A stretch of DNA of 5,258 bases. Source: Draconibacterium orientale (lineage in GTDB: Bacteria > Bacteroidota > Bacteroidia > Bacteroidales > UBA1556). The position numbers and the translations under genes were made by a program. Positions 1-5,144 of this stretch are shown piece after piece (the stretch's first letter is position 1; every line of letters begins with the position of its first letter). The notes beneath the pieces are model-generated. The model was not told the DNA's origin. It saw only the letters and a program-made list of their open reading frames with translations, and did no database searches. The stretch lies in assembly GCA_022736595.1 (NCBI GenBank), contig DZDC01000145.1:1-5258 (forward strand), in the 5' to 3' direction.

Positions 1-99
1 AATGTTTTTGTAGGTCAGCAGCAAATGAAATATGAAATAGCCATGAATATTAAATCACTTATTGGAATAGTATCTTTTTTCATGGCGTATTCCATCTGA
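1..99 (+). CDS. Possible C-terminal tail of an upstream gene (partial, unidentified)
   Basis: Frame 1 is open from the window edge to a TGA at 97-99 and gives 32 residues. The last half is hydrophobic (around SLIGIVSFFMAYSI) and could be the end of a membrane helix. The other two + frames close within the first 40 bases, and stops on the - strand are frequent. If real, it is the 3' end of a gene lying to the left and co-directional with the thioredoxin gene, 59 bases upstream of it. An open run of this length can arise by chance in AT-rich DNA, there is no recognisable motif, and the true start would lie outside the window. A separate small ORF starting at one of the internal ATGs is also possible. 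Confidence 0.25.
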   Translation, partial: NVFVGQQQMKYEIAMNIKSLIGIVSFFMAYSI

Positions 100-134
100 C
101 CTTAATGTAAATAAATGAATAATACAGATGAAAT

Positions 135-156
135 TAATAACCTAATAACTAATAAT
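135..156 (+). repeat. Three near-tandem TAATAAC heptamers just before the thioredoxin start
   Basis: TAATAAC occurs at 135-141 and 143-149, followed directly by TAATAAT at 150-156. The block ends two bases before the ATG at 159, so it fills the space where a ribosome binding site would lie. There is no GGAGG-like sequence there. An A/T-rich, unstructured leader is normal for Bacteroidota genes. The repeat also places TAA stops just before the start, so upstream translation could not run through. It may be no more than low-complexity DNA. Confidence 0.4.
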
Positions 157-158
157 TT

Positions 159-599
159 ATGATTCGAAACACCGCATTTTTAGCATTGCTAATTTCAGTG
201 CCAATGGCTTTAAGTTTACCTCATATAACTTCTAAAGAAGAGGTAAAAACTGAACAGAATGTTCAAACCGCTGAAAGCGCAGCCATAGTTTTTACCGAGG
301 CCAATTTTCAATCTACCATAAGCAAAGGAGTCACCGTAGTTGATTTTTGGGCTACTTGGTGCGGTCCATGTTTGAAACAGGGGCCCATTATCGAAGAACT
401 TGCCGTAGAATACAAAGGCACTGTTAAGATTGGGAAAGTGGATGTGGATAAAAATCGTCCCATAGCTTCCAAATATTACATTCAATCGATTCCTACCATT
501 ATTATTTTTAAGGATGGTGAAGTGAAGGAACGTTTGGTTGGCTTACGTACCAAGACCGAATTGACCGATTTAATTAACCGATATAGTAAAGCTAAGTAA
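159..599 (+). CDS. Exported thioredoxin-fold protein (thioredoxin family)
   Basis: This is a 146-residue thiol-disulfide oxidoreductase. Residues 1-20 form a short basic n-region (R3) and a hydrophobic core (AFLALLISVPMALSL), consistent with a Sec signal peptide or an uncleaved anchor. No clean AxA cleavage site is visible, and there is no lipobox cysteine. A polar linker (about 22-42) leads to a complete thioredoxin domain (about 44-144). That domain has the active site WCGPC (W67, C68, C71), the buried acid D62 in VDFWATWCGPC, and the cis-proline loop IPT (P112). The domain resembles classical TrxA more than TlpA/ResA, since I see no obvious TlpA-type insertion. The presumed role is reduction or exchange of disulfides in periplasmic proteins; the substrate is unknown. 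Its TAA overlaps the next gene's ATG (TAATG), so the two are translationally coupled. I saw no good TAnnTTTG box in the 158 bases upstream, so it may be transcribed from further left. The family call is certain; periplasmic location is likely. Confidence 0.93.
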   Translation: MIRNTAFLALLISVPMALSLPHITSKEEVKTEQNVQTAESAAIVFTEANFQSTISKGVTVVDFWATWCGPCLKQGPIIEELAVEYKGTVKIGKVDVDKNRPIASKYYIQSIPTIIIFKDGEVKERLVGLRTKTELTDLINRYSKAK

Positions 600-850
600 T
601 GTTGAGTCATCCTTTTTTTACCAAGAAATACCTCAAACTTTTCACTTTGTTTTCAATTTTAGGAATGGTAGTAGGTGCCGCTGGAGGTTACCTCTATTAT
701 TTGAAAGTTGGCTGTAGCAGTGGAAGTTGTGGTATTACTTCTAACCCATACATGAGTACATTATGGGGTGCTGCCCTTGGCTATTTATTATTCGATATGT
801 TTAGTGGAAAGCCAAAAGTAAAAGAACCTGACACTTCTAAAAACTCTTAA
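599..850 (+). CDS. Small membrane protein, DUF6132-like, with a conserved-looking cysteine pair
   Basis: This is an 83-residue protein of unknown function. It has two predicted membrane helices, about residues 14-35 (glycine-rich, GMVVGAAGGYLYYL) and about 51-68 (YMSTLWGAALGYLLFDMF). A short loop between them carries GCSSGSCGITSNP with C39 and C44. The loop plus second helix matches my memory of the Bacteroidota family DUF6132; this was not checked by a search. The N-terminus is basic (KKYLK) and the C-terminal tail is polar, which suggests that both ends are cytoplasmic and the loop faces the periplasm. The ATG at 599-601 shares its A with the thioredoxin stop codon. That coupling suggests a functional pair, and I infer that the loop cysteines could be a redox substrate or partner of the thioredoxin. 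A metal-binding or structural role is equally possible. A strong terminator follows directly after the stop. Confidence 0.8.
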   Translation: MLSHPFFTKKYLKLFTLFSILGMVVGAAGGYLYYLKVGCSSGSCGITSNPYMSTLWGAALGYLLFDMFSGKPKVKEPDTSKNS

Positions 851-851
851 G

Positions 852-893
852 ATAACAAAAAAGGTGATTCGCAAGAATCACCTTTTTTGTTAT
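852..893. terminator. Bidirectional intrinsic terminator
   Basis: A perfect 19-bp inverted repeat (852-870 with 875-893) encloses the 4-base loop GCAA, which is a GNRA-type tetraloop. The GC-containing core GGTGATTC/GAATCACC is flanked by six A on the left and six T on the right, so the RNA hairpin is followed by a U-run when read from either strand. It begins two bases after the stop codon of the DUF6132-like gene (+) and ends 15 bases from the stop of the oxoamine synthase gene (-). It therefore serves both convergent transcripts. Confidence 0.93.
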
Positions 894-908
894 TGGGTTT
901 ACAATAAA

Positions 909-2159
909 TTACATCGAGCTACTGTCCACCATATTCATTTGAGCATATTCACCGCTGTCAAGTTTTGCTTTGACAGCTTTAAATGCTTCTATGGTAATAT
1001 TGACATCTTCAATTGTATGAGCTGCAGTAGGAATGAGGCGTAATAAAATTACTCCTTTAGGAACTACTGGATATACAACTACAGAACAGAAAATATCGTG
1101 TTTTTCACGCAAGTCGAAAATGAGGTTAGTTGCTTCTGGTAAACCGCCTTCAAGGTAAACAGGTGTAACGGGAGAATTGGTATTTCCAATATTGAAACCG
1201 TTTTCAGTTAATCCTGTTTGAAGCGCATTGGTAACATCCCAAAGTTGCTTACGAAGTTCTGGGTGTTGACGAAGTAATTCTAGTCGTTTCAATGCACCTT
1301 TAACCATAGGCATGGGGAGTGATTTGGCGAAGATTTGTGAACGCATGTTGTACATCAAGAAGTTGATAATCTTTTCATCACCAGCCACAAAACCTCCAAT
1401 GCCTGCCATAGATTTTGCAAAAGTTCCAAAATATAAATCGATTTTATCTTGTACACCAAAATGTTCACCTACGCCTGCACCAGTTGACCCCATAGTTCCA
1501 AAACCATGAGCATCATCTACTAAAAGACGGAATTCGTATTTTTTCTTTAGAGCAACTATTTCGTCTAATTTACCCAAGTCACCAGCCATTCCAAAAACAC
1601 CTTCAGTAATTACTAAGATACCTCCACCTGTTTCTTCAGCTACCTTATGAGCATGAGCCAATTGTTTATCGAGCTTTTCCATATCGTTGTGAGGGAATAC
1701 AAATCGCTTTCCAATGTGCAAACGCATTCCATCCAAAATACATGCATGGGCTTCGCTATCATAAACGATTACATCCTTACGATCAACCATACTATCAATG
1801 ATTGAGACCATACCTTGATAGCCATAATTAACTAGATAAGCAGCTTCTTTACCAACAAATTCTGCCAATTGGTTTTCTAATTCTTCATGGAATTTGCTTT
1901 GACCACTCATCATTCGAGCTCCCATAGGATAAGCCATTCCAAACTCTGCTGCTGCGTCTGCATCTGCTTTACGCACTTCAGGGTGATTGGCTAAACCAAT
2001 GTAGTTGTTTAAACTCCAAACTAACTTTTGCTTTCCTCTAAAATTCATTCTAGCTCCAATTTCTCCCTCTAGTTTTGGGAATGCAAAATATCCATGAGCT
2101 TCTTTTTGGTATTTTCCAATACTGCCTGGACGTTCTAATACTCTTTTAAATATATCCAC
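909..2159 (-). CDS. Alpha-oxoamine synthase (serine palmitoyltransferase / KBL / BioF family)
   Basis: This is a 416-residue PLP-dependent fold-type I enzyme that condenses an amino acid with an acyl thioester, with decarboxylation. The family signatures are complete. They include the N-terminal SLNNYIGLANHP (49-60), the PLP-stacking histidine H138 in DSEAHACILDG, D215 and H218 in LLVDDAHGFGTMG, the Schiff-base lysine K249 in FGTFAKSMAGIGGF, and a candidate carboxylate-binding arginine R374 in LLRLIPTAAH. The length is slightly above the roughly 390-400 of BioF and KBL. No bioF or threonine-catabolism neighbour is present. The phylum makes sphingolipids and sulfonolipids, so I favour a long-chain-base enzyme that uses serine or cysteate. 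Glycine as acceptor is not excluded. The start is a GTG (2157-2159): no in-frame ATG lies upstream before a stop, and the next Met (residue 38) would remove N-terminal sequence that looks family-like. The gene ends at the shared terminator. The family is certain; the substrate is not. Confidence 0.9.
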   Translation of the reverse strand: MDIFKRVLERPGSIGKYQKEAHGYFAFPKLEGEIGARMNFRGKQKLVWSLNNYIGLANHPEVRKADADAAAEFGMAYPMGARMMSGQSKFHEELENQLAEFVGKEAAYLVNYGYQGMVSIIDSMVDRKDVIVYDSEAHACILDGMRLHIGKRFVFPHNDMEKLDKQLAHAHKVAEETGGGILVITEGVFGMAGDLGKLDEIVALKKKYEFRLLVDDAHGFGTMGSTGAGVGEHFGVQDKIDLYFGTFAKSMAGIGGFVAGDEKIINFLMYNMRSQIFAKSLPMPMVKGALKRLELLRQHPELRKQLWDVTNALQTGLTENGFNIGNTNSPVTPVYLEGGLPEATNLIFDLREKHDIFCSVVVYPVVPKGVILLRLIPTAAHTIEDVNITIEAFKAVKAKLDSGEYAQMNMVDSSSM

Positions 2160-2180
2160 GGTTATGTTTTTTAGGTTTTA

Positions 2181-2198
2181 TAATAATCGTAATTATCG
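2181..2198. repeat. Two tandem 9-base units in the oxoamine synthase leader
   Basis: TAATAATCG (2181-2189) is followed directly by TAATTATCG (2190-2198), with one mismatch. The same stretch also contains the short inverted repeat ATAAT-CGTA-ATTAT (2183-2196). It lies between the candidate -7 box at 2211-2218 and the GTG start at 2159, so it would be in the 5' untranslated RNA. It could be a binding site, but chance in AT-rich DNA is a fair alternative. Confidence 0.3.
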
Positions 2199-2210
2199 TT
2201 TATTGAAGTG

Positions 2211-2218
2211 CAAAAGTA
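2211..2218 (-). promoter_or_regulatory. Candidate Bacteroidetes -7 box for the oxoamine synthase gene
   Basis: On the - strand this reads TACTTTTG, followed by CAC, which matches TAnnTTTG. It sits 51 bases before the GTG start, giving an expected leader of roughly 45 nucleotides. The nearest upstream TTG for a -33 element is 24 bases away (2243-2245), slightly longer than the usual spacing, so the -33 part is weak. The surrounding 13 bases, GCTACTTTTGCAC, differ at only one position from the corresponding site before yggS. Confidence 0.55.
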
Positions 2219-2245
2219 GCAATTATTCTATTTGTTATCATCCAA

Positions 2246-2920
2246 TTATGAATAGTTGCGAACACCAAATATTGAACTACCTACTCTAATAAGTGTGCTT
2301 CCTTCTTGAATTGCAATCTGATAATCGCCTGACATTCCCATACTTAGTTCTCTAAAGAAAATATCACCTAAGAAAAAGTCGTATTGAATGTTTTGAAAAA
2401 TAGTGCGTAAATATTGAAATTCTTGACGAATAATTGAGGTGTCAAAGGTATTACTTGCCATTCCCATAACTCCAGTGATTTTAATGTTTTTCATTTGCTT
2501 AAACTCATCCGACCTGAGAAGAGCATAAGCCTCTTCAACACTTAGCCCAAACTTTGTTTCTTCGCTTGCAATATGAAATTGGAGTAAACAGCTAATAATA
2601 CGGTCGTTTTTCAGGGCTTGCTTATTGATTTCTTCAAGAAGGTTTAAACCATCCACGGAGTGAATGAGTTTAACGAATGGGGCAATGTATTTTACCTTAT
2701 TGGATTGCAAATGACCAATAAAATGCCAATGAATATTTTTTGGAAGGGCTTCGTATTTGTCTCTCATTTCCAATGCTTTGTTTTCACCAAAAATAAGTTG
2801 TCCTGCTGCCATGGCTTCTTCAATCATGGTCATAGGCTGGGTTTTACTAACGGCCACAAGCCTGACTTGCTCAGGTATTTGACCTTTAATACTTATAATT
2901 TTTTCTGCAATGCTTGCCAT
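2246..2920 (-). CDS. yggS: YggS/PLPBP family pyridoxal phosphate homeostasis protein
   Basis: This is a 224-residue cytoplasmic PLP-binding protein with an alanine-racemase-like TIM-barrel fold. Family members control the free PLP pool and affect amino-acid metabolism, and no catalytic activity is established for them. Visible motifs run in family order: LVAVSKTQP with the PLP lysine K26, FGENKALEM (44-52), WHFIGHLQSNKVKYI (65-79), LIHSVDG (85-91), the SEETKFG segment (119-125), GVMGMAS (150-156), LSMGMSGDYQIAI (192-204, phosphate-binding region) and GSTLIRVGSSIFG (207-219). The length is close to the usual roughly 220-235. It starts at an ATG with no Shine-Dalgarno sequence, 28 bases from a candidate -7 box. 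The next gene on the same strand, 86 bases on, is a PLP enzyme with its own promoter candidate. The opposite neighbour is the divergent vWA gene. Confidence 0.95.
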   Translation of the reverse strand: MASIAEKIISIKGQIPEQVRLVAVSKTQPMTMIEEAMAAGQLIFGENKALEMRDKYEALPKNIHWHFIGHLQSNKVKYIAPFVKLIHSVDGLNLLEEINKQALKNDRIISCLLQFHIASEETKFGLSVEEAYALLRSDEFKQMKNIKITGVMGMASNTFDTSIIRQEFQYLRTIFQNIQYDFFLGDIFFRELSMGMSGDYQIAIQEGSTLIRVGSSIFGVRNYS

Positions 2921-2947
2921 ATCGGTTCAATTCAAAATTCAAGGGTG

Positions 2948-2955
2948 CAAATGTA
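2948..2955 (-). promoter_or_regulatory. Candidate Bacteroidetes -7 box for yggS
   Basis: On the - strand this reads TACATTTG, followed by CAC, a full match to TAnnTTTG. It ends 27 bases before the yggS start codon, so the leader would be about 20 nucleotides. The only TTG upstream on that strand (2982-2984) is 26 bases away, longer than typical, so the -33 element is not convincing. It lies back to back with the vWA gene's -7 box, 12 bases away. Confidence 0.6.
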
Positions 2956-2967
2956 GCGAACAAAAAC

Positions 2968-2975
2968 TATCTTTG
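2968..2975 (+). promoter_or_regulatory. Candidate Bacteroidetes -7 box for the vWA protein gene
   Basis: TATCTTTG, followed by CAC, is a full match to TAnnTTTG on the + strand. It lies 78 bases before the ATG at 3054, which implies a leader of about 70 nucleotides, longer than those of its neighbours. No TTG is present at the expected -33 distance (about 2942-2950), so recognition would rest on the -7 box or on an activator. Confidence 0.6.
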
Positions 2976-2985
2976 CACTTGCAAA
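2972..2985. promoter_or_regulatory. Palindrome TTTGCA-CT-TGCAAA, possible operator
   Basis: This is a perfect 6-bp inverted repeat with a 2-base centre. Its left half is the end of the vWA gene's -7 box, and its right half covers the likely transcription start. A third copy of the half-site, TGCAAA, is at 2946-2951 inside the yggS -7 box. A dimeric regulator bound here would block the vWA promoter. No regulator gene is in the window, and the half-site coincides with the -7 consensus, so part of the symmetry is expected from promoter sequence alone. Confidence 0.35.
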
Positions 2986-3053
2986 AGAGAGGATCATTAA
3001 GATTGATCATACAAACAAATCATCTTTTGATTTTTTAAATTTTAATATTCAGA

Positions 3054-5144
3054 ATGCTGGATTTCTCATCATCTTTTCATTGGCTTTGGTTCTTACTGGC
3101 CATAAGTATTTCGGCAGTAATCTCTTATAGCTTTTATTTCTATAAGGCAAAAGACGATTTTAGTCAAAGGCAGCGCCTATTGTTGGCCTCATTACGATTT
3201 CTCGCATTAAGTATTATTTGGCTTTTACTTTTTTCTCCAGCTTTGCGACAATGGAAAAGCTCCATCGAGAAGCCAATTATTTTATTTGCTGTTGACAATT
3301 CAAAATCAATGATCTTGGGGAAAGAGCCCGAAAAGAAAAGTGCTGAATTGGAAGCAATTTTTGAAAATACTGTCAAAAAACTTCAAGAAAAATATGAAGT
3401 AAGATTGTTTGAAATTGGCTCAACTCTTCAAAAATTTCAACAACTAAATTTTAATCAATCTTCTACCAACTTGCAGTTGGCAATGGAGCAAATGATTCAA
3501 CAAAATGAAAATAGGAATGTGGGAGCGATTTTGTTGATGTCTGATGGTATTTATAATGAGGGTAAAAATCCCATTTTCACTGCTGATGCGAGTCCTTATC
3601 CCATTTATGTCCTTAAAAATGGCGATACCAATAGCTATAAAGACCTACGAATAAAGGAATTGAATTTTAATCGTAATGTTTTCTTAAACAATAGTTTCCC
3701 TTTAGATATTTTGATTGAATCAGAAGGCGTTAAGGGTGCAAAAGCATGGATTAAAATTATTAATCAAGGTAAAATTATCGGATCACAGCAAGTTGTGTTT
3801 GAGCCTTTTAAAAAGGTGCAAAAAGTAAATTTTGTGCTTGAAGCAAAAACTGAGGGAACCTTGGTTTTAGACGTAATTCTTGATAAGTTGGATGGTGAAG
3901 TCAATACGGCCAATAATCGCCGCAAGATTTTGGTGGATGTGGTAGGTCAAAAAAGTAAAATTTTAATTGCATATCAAAGCCCACATCCCGATGTGGCTGC
4001 ATTACAAAATGCGTTAAGCAAAATGGACGAGTACGAAGTGGACGTTGCTCAGTTTAATTTGGCCTCAAATCTTGATTTTCTTCCTTACCAGCTTATAATC
4101 TTGCACCAACTCCCCGAAGGCAATTCACGTTCGATTCACTGGGTAAGAAAAGCCATTGAAGCTCAAAAACCAATTTTGTTTATTCTGGGCAGTCAAAGCA
4201 ATGTTCAAAGTTTAAATTCGCTTAATATTGGAATTCAAATTTCTGCAAAACAGCAAGGCCAGATGATTGAAAGCACGGCTTTAATCCATCCCGATTTTAA
4301 TCTGTTTTCTCTGCCCGCTGCGTTAAACCAAAGTATTTCAGAATTACCTCCATTGAGTTGTGTTTACGGAGATTTCCAACTTTCTAATTCGGCACAAAAG
4401 GTACTTAATCAGCAGATTGGAAGTGTAAAAACCCAAAATCCTATGCTTTGCATTATGGATCAAAGCGGGTATCGCTCGGCATTGCTAGCGGGAGAAGGTC
4501 TTTGGAAGTGGCGCATGTATTTTTATCTTCAAAACCAAAGTCATGAGGCATTTGATTCCTTCTGGTTAAAAATGCTTCGATATATTTCGAGCAGTAAAAA
4601 ATACCAACGTTTCGACTTGCTGTGGGAACCTATTTATGCTGAAAATGATGAAGTTATTTTCAATGCAACGGTATATACTTCCTCTTATGAGGCGAGTGAA
4701 GATGCTAAAATTGAATTGACCATCCGTGATGCAGAAGGAAAATCTTTTCCGTTTACTTTTAGTAATTCAAAGGGGAGATATACCTTAAATGCGGGCAGTT
4801 TTGCAGCAGGAAATTATAGTTTTGAAGCCAAAGCTACATTGGGAAAAGAAGTATTCGTAAAAAAAGGCAGTTTTAATATCGAAGATTTTGATTTAGAGGA
4901 AATTAATACCAAAGCCAATTACCAATTACTCGATCAAATGGCCGCTTCAAAAAATGGAGTAAGCTTACCTTCAAGCCAATGGCAATCCCTTGCCGATAGC
5001 TTGATTGAACGTAAAGATATTGTAGATAAAATTCATCAGCATCAACAATTTACTGAACTAATTAATTTGCCTTGGTTTCTGCTTATTTTGGTAGTTTTGT
5101 TATCAGCAGAGTGGTTTTTAAGAAAATATTTTGGAAGTTACTAA
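3054..5144 (+). CDS. Membrane-anchored von Willebrand factor A domain protein
   Basis: This is a 696-residue envelope protein of unknown function. Two helices at about 9-29 and 42-62 are followed by a vWA domain (about 74-190). That domain has a complete MIDAS metal site: DNSKS (D81, S83, S85), T138 in SSTNLQ and D164 in LMSDGIYNEG. Residues about 195-295 look like a beta-sandwich. Residues about 300-480 resemble the inactive class I glutamine-amidotransferase-like domain found in such Bacteroidota proteins (ILIAYQSPHPDVAALQNAL, LIILHQLPEG, FILGSQSN). No cysteine occurs between 300 and 430, so amidotransferase chemistry is unlikely. After a GEGLWKWRM motif (480-488), a further beta-rich region (about 525-610) leads to a C-terminal helix (about 672-688) and the basic tail EWFLRKYFGSY. 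The large middle part probably faces the periplasm. Ion-dependent protein binding is inferred. The ATG at 3054 gives a complete N-terminal helix and has no Shine-Dalgarno sequence. It is not flanked by the MoxR/Bat genes that often accompany vWA proteins. Confidence 0.88.
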   Translation: MLDFSSSFHWLWFLLAISISAVISYSFYFYKAKDDFSQRQRLLLASLRFLALSIIWLLLFSPALRQWKSSIEKPIILFAVDNSKSMILGKEPEKKSAELEAIFENTVKKLQEKYEVRLFEIGSTLQKFQQLNFNQSSTNLQLAMEQMIQQNENRNVGAILLMSDGIYNEGKNPIFTADASPYPIYVLKNGDTNSYKDLRIKELNFNRNVFLNNSFPLDILIESEGVKGAKAWIKIINQGKIIGSQQVVFEPFKKVQKVNFVLEAKTEGTLVLDVILDKLDGEVNTANNRRKILVDVVGQKSKILIAYQSPHPDVAALQNALSKMDEYEVDVAQFNLASNLDFLPYQLIILHQLPEGNSRSIHWVRKAIEAQKPILFILGSQSNVQSLNSLNIGIQISAKQQGQMIESTALIHPDFNLFSLPAALNQSISELPPLSCVYGDFQLSNSAQKVLNQQIGSVKTQNPMLCIMDQSGYRSALLAGEGLWKWRMYFYLQNQSHEAFDSFWLKMLRYISSSKKYQRFDLLWEPIYAENDEVIFNATVYTSSYEASEDAKIELTIRDAEGKSFPFTFSNSKGRYTLNAGSFAAGNYSFEAKATLGKEVFVKKGSFNIEDFDLEEINTKANYQLLDQMAASKNGVSLPSSQWQSLADSLIERKDIVDKIHQHQQFTELINLPWFLLILVVLLSAEWFLRKYFGSY

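Noticed and set aside
216..485. 89-codon open frame on the - strand
   Set aside because: It is antisense to the thioredoxin gene, including its WCGPC region, and has no family resemblance.
1312..1509. 65-codon open frame on the + strand
   Set aside because: It lies wholly inside the oxoamine synthase gene on the opposite strand, whose full set of catalytic motifs shows which strand codes. The antisense product has no recognisable feature.
2660..2956. 98-codon open frame on the + strand
   Set aside because: It is antisense to yggS and runs across its start and promoter. The product is rich in Phe, Asn and His in the way expected from reading a coding strand backwards.
2992..3010. GATCAT direct repeats and a GATCA/TGATC hairpin in the vWA leader, considered as a riboswitch or attenuator
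   Set aside because: The stem is only 5 bp with a 7-base loop, and no known riboswitch core or leader peptide is visible. It is too weak to call.
3164..3376. 70-codon open frame on the - strand
   Set aside because: It is antisense to the membrane helices and MIDAS region of the vWA gene, with no start signal or motif.
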